From positions 1 through 40,317 of the forward strand of contig WGOC01000034.1 in the NCBI GenBank assembly GCA_016124235.1: a stretch of DNA of 40,317 bases. The letters are read 5' to 3'. The notes beneath the pieces were generated by a model, which had not been told where the DNA came from, searched no databases, and worked only from the letters and a program-made list of their open reading frames with translations. A program made the position numbers and the translations under genes. Below are positions 15,338 through 23,469 of this stretch, piece by piece (position 1 is the first letter of the stretch; the number at the start of each line of letters is the position of its first letter). Source of the DNA: a bacterium (GTDB lineage: Bacteria; Verrucomicrobiota; Verrucomicrobiia; Limisphaerales; RI-55).

Positions 15338-15759
15338 TGCGTTCCGTTGCGCGATCGAATGGCGAGCAGAACGTCATGAACACCCGCTTCCCGGGCCGCC
15401 AGATTCAACCGCGTCCAGTCGCCCAGCCGCACGTCGCGATCCGCTTGGACGATCAACGTCACCGGCGTTCCCGCCCGTTCGATTGACTTGCGCAGAAAAT
15501 CGGTCAACGGACCGGGTTGCGCCGGGTTCAGCATCTGATTGTCAAAAAACACCTGACCTTGGCGGTCCATGATGACCGTCACGGCTGGACCCTGAATCCC
15601 GGACAAGTTGACCGCTTCCGGCAGAGCAACGGAAAGTCCGGGCACGAAGGTGATCTGCTGGCGAAGGACAATGAAGAGGAGCATCAGGAGAAACACTCCC
15701 ATGAACGGCGCAACATCGAGTTGGCCGCGAAACACTTTGGCGTTGCGCGGCAGCTTCAT
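15334..15759 (-). CDS. ExbD/TolR-family protein with altered ion-path residue
   Basis: This 141-residue protein has the ExbD/TolR layout: a short N-terminus, one transmembrane helix (APFMGVFLLMLLFIVL) and a periplasmic domain (GPAVTVIMDRQGQVFFDNQ, TPVTLIVQADRDVRLGDW). The stretch LDVAPFMGVFLLML aligns with the family pattern xxVTPFIDVxLxLL, in which the last-named D is the membrane aspartate (Asp25 in E. coli ExbD) needed for proton use. Here that position is Gly21. An aspartate is present six residues earlier (D15), where the family usually has N or D. Translation is coupled on both sides: ATGA overlaps join it to the ExbB-like gene before it and the TonB-like gene after it. The family call is firm; the activity is uncertain. 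Confidence 0.85.
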   Translation of the reverse strand: MKLPRNAKVFRGQLDVAPFMGVFLLMLLFIVLRQQITFVPGLSVALPEAVNLSGIQGPAVTVIMDRQGQVFFDNQMLNPAQPGPLTDFLRKSIERAGTPVTLIVQADRDVRLGDWTRLNLAAREAGVHDVLLAIRSRNGTQ

Positions 15760-16445
15760 GATTCAGGCTCACCCGTGACGAGATTCAGGATGTCGGTGGC
15801 CGATTTCTCCATGTCGAGGACGATCGAGTTGACCCGGTTGACCAGATAATTATAGCCCGCGTAGCAGGGGATTGCCAACGCCAGGCCGGCCGCAGTGCAA
15901 ACTAATGCCTGCCAGACGCCGCCGGCCATCATGCCGCCGTTTGCAAAGGGACCCAACCGCTGCATGTCCGAGAAAATCCGGATGAAGCCCAACACGGTGC
16001 CGAGCAGGCCGAGCAACGGTGCAATCTGGGTGATGGTGGCCAGCAAGTTCAGCCGCTCTTCCAGGCGGGGCACTTCGAGCAGGCCGGCTTCTTCGAGCGA
16101 TTCACGGACGCCTTCGCGGCCGCGTTCGCGGTTGAGAATCGCGATTTTGACTAGGCGCGCGATCGGCCCTGGTGTCGCGTCGCAAATGGAAACCGCTTCC
16201 ACGATATTGTCGCGTTTCAGCACGTTGCGCACGCCGTTGAGGAACTCGGTCGAATTGATCTGGGCCCGATGATAATAAAGCCAGCGTTCCACAAACACCG
16301 CCGTGGCCACGGCGCCCGCCAGCAGGAGAATCCACATGATCGGCCCGCCATTGGAAAGCAGCTGCGGCTGTTCCTGGGGAATGTCAACGGCGCCCAGCAC
16401 CAGCCAGGTGGACAGTCCGCCGTTGAACAGCAAGGAAATCGACAT
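15756..16445 (-). CDS. ExbB/TolQ/MotA-family protein with Glu-to-Gln change
   Basis: This is a 229-residue three-helix membrane protein. Helices are GGPIMWILLLAGAVATAVFV, IAPLLGLLGTVLGFIRIF and ALVCTAAGLALAIPCYAGYN, with the family's large cytoplasmic region between the first and second. The T-x-x-A-P-L-L-G-L-L-G-T-V-x-G signature carries Thr150. In the last helix GVWQALVCTAAGL aligns with the family's xxxEALxATAxGL. The essential glutamate (Glu176 in E. coli ExbB) is Gln179 here, while the threonine five residues on (Thr184) is kept. The start at 16445 removes 43 residues of unlikely N-terminal extension. It is the first gene of the exbB-exbD-tonB-zinc-ribbon run and is divergent from the CotH protein gene, with 171 bp between. 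Confidence 0.85.
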   Translation of the reverse strand: MSISLLFNGGLSTWLVLGAVDIPQEQPQLLSNGGPIMWILLLAGAVATAVFVERWLYYHRAQINSTEFLNGVRNVLKRDNIVEAVSICDATPGPIARLVKIAILNRERGREGVRESLEEAGLLEVPRLEERLNLLATITQIAPLLGLLGTVLGFIRIFSDMQRLGPFANGGMMAGGVWQALVCTAAGLALAIPCYAGYNYLVNRVNSIVLDMEKSATDILNLVTGEPES

Positions 16446-16467
16446 GGAAGGGTTATAGATTTTCGAG

Positions 16468-16481
16468 TTTGAAACTTCAAA
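16468..16481. promoter_or_regulatory. Perfect inverted repeat in the divergent promoter region
   Basis: TTTGAA-AC-TTCAAA is a perfect 6+6 bp inverted repeat 22 bp upstream of the ExbB-like start, in the 171-bp gap between two divergent genes. Its size suits a dimeric regulator's operator, but no regulator in the window can be matched to it. Confidence 0.3.
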
Positions 16482-16616
16482 GGTGAAAGTGGTCGTTGGG
16501 CGTTTTGGCCATTGGTTTTGTCCAAAGCCCAGAACTGATTGATGGCCAGAGCAATCGGCCTCCACGCCTTGCAATTCAATTCTCGGGGTTTAGATTCCCG
16601 TGCCAATCCTCACATC

Positions 16617-19600
16617 ATGATTCCACGACGTACCCTGTTCCCGTTGGTTCCTACCGTAGCTTTGCTGCTTTCTGGAATCGCTCCGCTGCACGCACAGTTG
16701 GTCATATCCGAATTCATGGCGGCGAACGACACCACGCTGGCGGATGAGGATGGCGCGTTCAGCGATTGGATCGAAATCCACAATCCCACGGCATCGCCGG
16801 TAAGTCTGGCCGATTGGTATTTGACTGATGACAGTGCCGATCTGACCAAGTGGCAGTTTCCGGCCACGAACCTTGCGGCCAACGCGTATATAGTCGTCTT
16901 TGCGTCGGGCAAGGACCGCCGGGTGCCGGGCGCAAATCTGCACGCGGCGTTTAGCCTCCAGGCATCAGGCGAATACCTGGCCTTGGTGCGTCAACCTGAT
17001 TTGACGCCCACCATCGCGACTGAGTTTTCCCCTGCGTTTCCAGCCCAGGTAAGCGATGTTTCATACGGCGACTTCGGCGGAGCGCTTTATTATTTTGCCA
17101 CGCCGACTCCGGGCCAGCCGAACAACAACAATTTCTATTTCAAGGTCAAGGACACGAAGTTCAGTCACGCGCGCGGCTTTTACGAACAGCCGTTCAATCT
17201 CGTCATTACCACGGATACCGCCGACGCGACGATTCGCTTTACGACCAACGGCGCGCCGCCGACCGCTTCCACCGGAACGGTCTATTCCGGTCCGATTCCG
17301 ATCGAAGGCACCACGGTCCTGCGGGCGGCCGCGTTCAAGAACGGTTGGCAGCCGTCGAATGTCGACACGCTATCGTTTGTCTTCGCCGCGGGCGTCCCCA
17401 CGCAATCTCCTGACGGGTCAGCTCCCGCCGGCTGGCCGGCCAGTTGGGGCGCCAACGTCGTGGACTACGGCATGGACCCGGACGTGGTGAACAGTCCCGC
17501 CTACAGCGCCGAGATCGTGGATGATCTGAAATCGCTGCCGGCAGTTTCGCTTGTGACGGATCTGGACAACTTGTTCAGCCCGTCGATCGGAATATATGCC
17601 AACCCGGGACAGGATGGCATCGATTGGGAACGGCCGACATCCGCCGAGCTGATTTATCCGGATGGCACGGATGGTTTTCAGATTGACGCGGGTCTGCGCA
17701 TTCGCGGCGGATTCAGTCGCAGCACGACGAACCCGAAGCACTCGTTCCGTCTCTTCTTTCGCAAGGAATATGGTGCGGGCAAATTGAAGTTTCCGTTGTT
17801 CGGTGATGACGGCGCGGACGAGTTCGATGGCATTGATATCCGAACCACTCAAAACTACTCGTGGAGTTTCGGCGGCGATTCGCGCTGCGTTTTCATTCGC
17901 GATGAATTTAATCGCGATACCCAACTCGCGATGGGCGACCAGGGCGAGCGTGGCTGGTATTTCAACCTGTTTATCAACGGTCAGTTTTGGGGTGTGTATA
18001 ATTGGGCTGAACGCCCGGAAGCATCCTTTGGTGAAACGTACTTTGGCGGCAGCAAAACGAATTACGACGTCATCAAGGTGGAGGCCGGCCCATATACGAT
18101 CAACGCGACCGACGGTACGCTCGACGCCTGGCAGCAGCTTTGGAATATCTGTTATCCGGGGATTGATGAAGCTACTTACCAATACATCCAGGGCCGGAAT
18201 CCCGACGGGACGCGCAATCTGAATTATCCGGTGCTGGTGGACGTGCCCAATTTGATCGACTACATGCTGATCATTTTCTACGGCGGCAACCTGGACGCGC
18301 CGATCTCCAATTTTTTGGGCAACACCGCTCCGAACAACTGGTACGGGATCCGTGACCGAACGGGTGACGCCGGATTCCGTTTTGTGGCGCACGATTCCGA
18401 ACACACGTTGCTGGACGTCAACGCCAACCGGCTCGGGCCGTACCCGGCGGGCGACGTTTTTGATCGCAGCAATCCTCAATGGGTCTTCCAAAGGCTGGGC
18501 GCCGGCAGCGCGGAGTTTCGGTTGTTGGTAGCTGATCACATTCGCAAGCACTTCTTCGACGGTGGTGTCTTTACGCCGCAGTCAGCAACCAACCGCTTCC
18601 TTCAACGCGCGGCGGAAGTCAGAAGCGCGATGGTTGGCGAATCGGCGCGCTGGGGCGACGCTCAACGCGCGACACCGTTGACGCGCGATGTCGAGTGGAA
18701 CAACGCGATCAACGAGATCCTGAACAATTTCTTCCCCAACCGCACGGCGGTGGTTCTGAGTCAATTGCGTGGCGCCGGGTATTATCCGCTGACCGACGCA
18801 CCGGTCTACAGCCAATACGGCGGTAACGTGGATCCCGGCTATCCGTTGGTCATGTCCGCCACCTCAGGGACGATCTATTACACACTGGACGGTTCCGATC
18901 CCCGTCTGCCAGGAGGCGCCCTGGCCGCCGGTGCGCGCCTGTATGGTGGACCGCTGACCTTGAACGAAAGTGTCCAGGTTAAGTCCCGTGCGTTGTCCGC
19001 GAACGGCTGGAGTGCGTTGAGCGACGCGACGTTTTACTTGAAGCAGTCCTTCACAAATTTGCTCGTGTCCGAGGTGATGTATCATCCGGCGGATCTGAAC
19101 GATCTTGGTGGTGATCACTATGAGTTCATTGAATTGAAGAACGCGTCGGCACAGGAAATGGAATTGAGCGGCGTCCACTTCACGTCCGGCATCAAATTCA
19201 GTTTTCCGCTGGGGGCCCGGCTGGCGCCCGGTGAATTTGCCGTGTTGGTCCGTGACCAGGCGGCATTTCAGACAAAATATCCCGGAGTTCCCATTGCCGG
19301 CGTTTACGAAGGCAGTCTGAACAACGCCGGTGAAAAGATCGCGTTGGCGCACGCGTCCGACACGAACATCGTGTCCTTCACGTACAGCGATTCAGTTCCG
19401 TGGCCGCCGGCGGCCGACGGTCTCGATTTCTCGCTCGTTCCGATTAGCTCGGTGGGCAATCCCACACCGGACGATCCCGCCTCCTGGCGCGCGAGCACAA
19501 TGCCGGGTGGTTCCCCGGGTGCCGATGATCCGCCGTCATCGCAACCGCGTGTCGTCATCAACGAAGCGCTCACGCACACCGACCCACCATTGGTGGACAC

Positions 19601-22004
19601 GATCGAGTTGCTCAATCTTTCGTCGACCAACGCCCCGATTGGTGGCTGGTATTTGACCGATGACCTTTCGGCGCCGAAGAAGTTTCGAATTCCTGACGGC
19701 ACGTCGATTCCGCCGGGCGGCTATCTCGTCTTTGATGAAAACGATTTTAATCCCAATCCCGGCGTTGATCCGAGCTTTACGCTCAATTCGCACGGAGAGG
19801 AAGTCTTCTTGTTCTCGGCCGATTCCGTTGGAAATCTGACCGGCTACAGCGACGGTTTTGTCTTTGGTGCGGCGGAGAATCCGGTTTCGTTCGGCCGCTA
19901 CGTCAACAGCGTTGGTGAGATTCAATACTCCGCTCAATTGCTGCGGACGTTTGGCGCTCCCAATTCCGGTCCGCGCGTCGGGCCGATTGTGATCAACGAA
20001 ATCCAATATCATCCCAAGGCAGGTGATGATGAATTCGTCGAGCTGAAAAACATCACCGCGAGTCCGGTTGTACTTTATTATTCCGATCCACAGGAACCAG
20101 ACTGGACGACCAATACGTGGAAGATCGTCGGCGTCGATTTTGATTTTCCACCGAACATTTCGATTCCCGCAAACGGCCTGCTGATCGTGACGGCCATTGA
20201 TCCGGCCTCGTTCCGTACAAAATACAATGTGCCTTCCGCCGTCCAGATTCTTGGGCCGTACACCGGTTCCTTGCAGGACAGCGGCGAGTTGCTGGAGTTG
20301 AAGAAGCCCGACAAGGTTGATGAGATCGCACCCGGTGTTTTCTACGTTCCTTTCATCACGGTGGACGCCGTGCGTTACAACGATAAGTCGCCGTGGCCGA
20401 TTGAGGCCGATGGTAATGGACCGTCGTTGGAACGGCTCAACGCGTCCGCCTACGGCAACGACCCGATCAATTGGCGCGCCGCGCCGGGACTCGCTTCGCC
20501 CGGGTTGGAGAATGATGCCAATCGATATCCGCGTGTGTTTGCCGGTCTCGATCAAACTCTTAGCGCCGTCCAATTTCCGATCACCTCGACGCTGGCGGGG
20601 TCATTCGTGGATGACCAATTGCCAAACCCGCCGGGTGGTGCGTTGCCGACATGGACCCAGGTTGGTGGTCCGTCGGGCGCGGTCATTTCCGATCGGCACT
20701 CTTTGAAGCCAGATATCGTTCTGCCTGGTGCAGGTGTTTACACGTTCGAGTTGAGCGTCGATGATTCCGAGCTTCAAAGCACCGACAGCGTGCGCGTCAG
20801 CGTGAGCCGGCCGCCGAGCCAGGTGGTGCTCTTGCCGGCGCGTTCGATTTGGAAATACAACGACACGGGAACGGATCTTGGTACGGCCTGGCAGCCTCCC
20901 GGATACGACGACAGCCTTTGGGCCAGCGGCCCGGCCGAACTGGGTTACGGCGACGGAAACGAAGCGACCGTGGTGAGCTACGGTGGTGATTCCGGCAACA
21001 AGCACCCAACCACCTATTTTCGCAAAACGTTCAATGTCTCCGGCGTGGCGCAAATGATCGGGTTGGTTGGACGGTTCCAGCGCGACGATGGCGGCGTGGT
21101 TTATTTGAACGGAGTTGAGGCGTTTCGGCAGAACATGGCGAACGGAACGGTCACCTACAACACTCTGGCCAACGCCACGGTGGGCGGTTCGGACGAAACG
21201 ACTTTCTTCCCGTCCGACATGCCGCTGGCGCAGCTCCACGATGGCGTGAACACCGTCGCGGTGGAGATTCATCAAATCAGCACCGCCACGAGTTCGGACA
21301 TCAGCTTTGATTTGCAGATCGAGGCGACCACCTATCCCGCGAACGCCGCGCCCGTGGTCAGCGCCGGCTCCAACCAGTCGATCGATGTTTCCGGCGTGGC
21401 ACAACTTGACGGAACGGTCACGGACGATGGGCTGCCGTTGAGTCCCGGTTATTTCACGAACGGTTGGTCAAAAGTCTCCGGACCGGGAACTGTTTCGTTC
21501 GCGTCGACAACTTCACGGAAAACTCAGGCTGGCTTTTCGGCAGCGGGAACGTACGTCCTTCGATTGACCGCCGGCGACGGCGCTGCCACCGCTTCAGGCG
21601 ATGTCACGATCAACGTGACAAGCGGAATCGCGACTTGGAAAGCCGGGTACTTCAATGCGACCGAACTGGCCAATCCCGCGATCAGCGGAGACAACGCCGA
21701 TCCGGATGGCGACACGCACACGAATTATCAGGAGTACATCGCCGGCACGAATCCGCGCGACGGAGCCAGCTATCTCAAAGTCAGTCCGATCGATCACGCC
21801 ACCGGAACGGTGACGCTCGAATTCAATGCGGTCGCCGGCCGGACCTATTCGATCTTGTGGCGTGACTTCGTCGACAGCGGCTCATGGATCAAACTGATGG
21901 ATATTCCGGCGCAAAGCGCGACGCAGTTGATGCAAATCTTCGACGCCACCGTTGGTGGCCGCAGTCAGCGCTATTACCGGATCGTGACGCCGCAACTTCC
22001 GTAG
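16617..22004 (+). CDS. Giant exported lamin-tail/CotH-kinase-like multidomain protein
   Basis: This is a 1,795-residue protein with a signal peptide from the ATG at 16617 (PRRTLFPLVPTVALLLSG, cleavage at LHAQ). Order of parts, by rough residue: lamin-tail domain 25-160 (LVISEFMAANDTTLADEDG), chitobiase C-terminal-like 180-258, CotH-like 300-650 (GLRIRGGFSRSTTNPKHSF, CVFIRDEFNRDTQLA, FRFVAHDSEHTLLDVN), a second chitobiase-like unit 730-810 (GTIYYTLDGSDPRLPGG), three more lamin-tail domains between 812 and 1260, PKD-like domains near 1302-1400 and 1577-1675, a galactose-binding-like domain between them, a calcium-type DPDGDTHTNYQEYIAGTNP motif near 1690-1715, and a C-terminal beta segment. CotH domains can act as protein kinases on surface proteins; whether this one is active is unknown. 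It is probably a cell-surface protein. Confidence 0.85.
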   Translation: MIPRRTLFPLVPTVALLLSGIAPLHAQLVISEFMAANDTTLADEDGAFSDWIEIHNPTASPVSLADWYLTDDSADLTKWQFPATNLAANAYIVVFASGKDRRVPGANLHAAFSLQASGEYLALVRQPDLTPTIATEFSPAFPAQVSDVSYGDFGGALYYFATPTPGQPNNNNFYFKVKDTKFSHARGFYEQPFNLVITTDTADATIRFTTNGAPPTASTGTVYSGPIPIEGTTVLRAAAFKNGWQPSNVDTLSFVFAAGVPTQSPDGSAPAGWPASWGANVVDYGMDPDVVNSPAYSAEIVDDLKSLPAVSLVTDLDNLFSPSIGIYANPGQDGIDWERPTSAELIYPDGTDGFQIDAGLRIRGGFSRSTTNPKHSFRLFFRKEYGAGKLKFPLFGDDGADEFDGIDIRTTQNYSWSFGGDSRCVFIRDEFNRDTQLAMGDQGERGWYFNLFINGQFWGVYNWAERPEASFGETYFGGSKTNYDVIKVEAGPYTINATDGTLDAWQQLWNICYPGIDEATYQYIQGRNPDGTRNLNYPVLVDVPNLIDYMLIIFYGGNLDAPISNFLGNTAPNNWYGIRDRTGDAGFRFVAHDSEHTLLDVNANRLGPYPAGDVFDRSNPQWVFQRLGAGSAEFRLLVADHIRKHFFDGGVFTPQSATNRFLQRAAEVRSAMVGESARWGDAQRATPLTRDVEWNNAINEILNNFFPNRTAVVLSQLRGAGYYPLTDAPVYSQYGGNVDPGYPLVMSATSGTIYYTLDGSDPRLPGGALAAGARLYGGPLTLNESVQVKSRALSANGWSALSDATFYLKQSFTNLLVSEVMYHPADLNDLGGDHYEFIELKNASAQEMELSGVHFTSGIKFSFPLGARLAPGEFAVLVRDQAAFQTKYPGVPIAGVYEGSLNNAGEKIALAHASDTNIVSFTYSDSVPWPPAADGLDFSLVPISSVGNPTPDDPASWRASTMPGGSPGADDPPSSQPRVVINEALTHTDPPLVDTIELLNLSSTNAPIGGWYLTDDLSAPKKFRIPDGTSIPPGGYLVFDENDFNPNPGVDPSFTLNSHGEEVFLFSADSVGNLTGYSDGFVFGAAENPVSFGRYVNSVGEIQYSAQLLRTFGAPNSGPRVGPIVINEIQYHPKAGDDEFVELKNITASPVVLYYSDPQEPDWTTNTWKIVGVDFDFPPNISIPANGLLIVTAIDPASFRTKYNVPSAVQILGPYTGSLQDSGELLELKKPDKVDEIAPGVFYVPFITVDAVRYNDKSPWPIEADGNGPSLERLNASAYGNDPINWRAAPGLASPGLENDANRYPRVFAGLDQTLSAVQFPITSTLAGSFVDDQLPNPPGGALPTWTQVGGPSGAVISDRHSLKPDIVLPGAGVYTFELSVDDSELQSTDSVRVSVSRPPSQVVLLPARSIWKYNDTGTDLGTAWQPPGYDDSLWASGPAELGYGDGNEATVVSYGGDSGNKHPTTYFRKTFNVSGVAQMIGLVGRFQRDDGGVVYLNGVEAFRQNMANGTVTYNTLANATVGGSDETTFFPSDMPLAQLHDGVNTVAVEIHQISTATSSDISFDLQIEATTYPANAAPVVSAGSNQSIDVSGVAQLDGTVTDDGLPLSPGYFTNGWSKVSGPGTVSFASTTSRKTQAGFSAAGTYVLRLTAGDGAATASGDVTINVTSGIATWKAGYFNATELANPAISGDNADPDGDTHTNYQEYIAGTNPRDGASYLKVSPIDHATGTVTLEFNAVAGRTYSILWRDFVDSGSWIKLMDIPAQSATQLMQIFDATVGGRSQRYYRIVTPQLP

Positions 22005-22095
22005 ATTACGGCCACGACCCCGTGCAACTGTTGGTCGACTGGGCAGTTTACGTTCGACCTTGCTTCCGCGAACGTTCTCCGTTTGTTTCCTCGCG

Positions 22096-23259
22096 ATGAA
22101 TTGCGATGCGCGCTCCTTACTCCGTGGCGAACTGGCCGATCAGTTTGCAAAATGGGGTGTGCCCGCGTATCGGGTCACGCAATTGCTCGACTGGCTCTAC
22201 CAGAAGCGGGCGACCGGCTGGGAGCAAATGAGCAACCTGCCTAAGTCTTTGCGCGAACGCCTGGCGGCCGGCTTATCGTTGATTAACCTGGACGTGGTTC
22301 GACGTCAGGGCGCGCGTGACACGACGCAAAAATTTCTCTGGCGACTGCCGGATGGCGCAATGGTGGAGAGCGTGTTGATTCCCGCAAACCCGGCGCTATA
22401 CAGCGATGCCAGCGACCGCCAGACGTTGTGTGTTTCGACACAGGTCGGTTGCGCCTACGGATGCAAATTCTGTGCAAGCGGCCTCGATGGTTGGAAACGA
22501 AATCTCAGCGTCGAAGAAATCGTCGGTCAGATCCTGGCGGTCGAACGGTTGAGTGAATCCGATTCTTCCTCTTCCTCTTCCTCGTCCTCGTTATCGTCGT
22601 CGGAAAAATTGAACGACGAGGAAGCGACATCAACTTTGAGCGCGAGAGCTTCGTCGAGGACGATTACGAATCTTGTCTTCATGGGTATGGGCGAGCCATT
22701 GGCGAATTACACGAACCTGCTCAAGGCACTGCGCATCCTGAATGCGCCGTGGGGAGTCGGTATTGGTGCCCGCAAGATCACGATTTCGACGAGTGGGTTG
22801 GTGCCTCAAATCCGGAAACTGGCTGACGAACCGGAACAATTTCGGCTGGCGATTTCGCTGCACGGCGCGACGGATGAGGTGCGCAATCGCATCATGCCCG
22901 TCAACCGCAAGTATCCGTTGGCTGAATTGACTGCGGCTTGCGAATACTACCAGGAGCGCAAGAGCAAGATGATCACGCTCGAGTACATCTTGATCGCCGG
23001 CGTGAACGACGATCTGGATCAGGTGGCTCCACTCGCAAACCTTGCCCGCCGGCTCTTCGCCAAAGTGAACCTGATTCCCTACAATGCTGTGGAAGGACTG
23101 GATTGGCACCGACCCAGCGACGATCAATGCCTTCAATTTGCCGACAGCCTGAAGAAGTCTGGAGTAACCGCCACACTGCGTTTGGAAAAAGGCGGTGACA
23201 TCGATGCCGCCTGCGGTCAGCTACGATTGAAAACCGAGAAGGAACTGGCGAATCAGTAG
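22096..23259 (+). CDS. rlmN: Dual-specificity 23S rRNA/tRNA adenine C2 methyltransferase RlmN, with serine-rich insert
   Basis: This 387-residue radical-SAM enzyme methylates C2 of adenosine 2503 in 23S rRNA and of adenosine 37 in some tRNAs. The N-terminal helical domain (YRVTQLLDWLYQKRATGWEQ) is followed by the cluster motif VGCAYGCKFCASG, which has C-x3-C-x2-C. LVFMGMGEPLANYTNLLKAL, STSGLVPQIRKLA and ISLHGATDEVRNRIMPVN follow, and the second catalytic cysteine lies in DIDAACGQLR near the end. The start at MNCDARSLLRGEL (22096) matches the family; twelve earlier codons are open but atypical. Between the EIVGQIL helix and the LVFMGMGEP strand there is an extra run of about 38 residues rich in serine, encoded by TCN repeats. 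The gene ends 77 bp before a paired-hairpin repeat shared with a convergent neighbour. Confidence 0.93.
   Translation: MNCDARSLLRGELADQFAKWGVPAYRVTQLLDWLYQKRATGWEQMSNLPKSLRERLAAGLSLINLDVVRRQGARDTTQKFLWRLPDGAMVESVLIPANPALYSDASDRQTLCVSTQVGCAYGCKFCASGLDGWKRNLSVEEIVGQILAVERLSESDSSSSSSSSSLSSSEKLNDEEATSTLSARASSRTITNLVFMGMGEPLANYTNLLKALRILNAPWGVGIGARKITISTSGLVPQIRKLADEPEQFRLAISLHGATDEVRNRIMPVNRKYPLAELTAACEYYQERKSKMITLEYILIAGVNDDLDQVAPLANLARRLFAKVNLIPYNAVEGLDWHRPSDDQCLQFADSLKKSGVTATLRLEKGGDIDAACGQLRLKTEKELANQ
22561..22608 (+). repeat. Low-complexity TCN trinucleotide run inside rlmN
   Basis: A stretch of TTCCTC-type units, then TCG and TCC codons, encodes a near-continuous serine run (nine serines in a row, then more) in frame with rlmN. 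Unit length is a multiple of three, so gain or loss would keep the frame. Confidence 0.8.
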
Positions 23260-23336
23260 CCAGCGTTGTATCGACGCAACGGTCGCAAAGTCATCAGATC
23301 GTTGCTGTTCAAGTGCCTGGACAGGGCACCGCAAGA

Positions 23337-23469
23337 GTAGGACAGGCATCTTGCCTGTCTCATTGGCCGTCCACCATTCCCGAACATTCTGTTCCGTCCG
23401 ACGGTCATCTTTGGCCGATGAGGCAAGTTCTTTCCCTCTTTCCCAAGACAGGCAGGATGCCTGTCCTAC
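23337..23469. repeat. Paired-hairpin REP-like element between convergent genes
   Basis: The terminal arms 23337-23360 and 23446-23469 are inverted copies that match at 23 of 24 positions. Each arm is also a hairpin by itself: GACAGGCA-tct-TGCCTGTC on the left and GACAGGCA-gga-TGCCTGTC on the right. The outer GTAG of the right arm supplies the TAG stop of the giant gene on the minus strand. The central 85 bp encode nothing credible. It may terminate transcripts from both sides, although no T-run is seen. Confidence 0.8.

Noticed and set aside
17418..18551. Minus-strand open frame of 377 codons
   Set aside because: It lies antisense to the CotH-like domain and has no recognisable domain or export signal.
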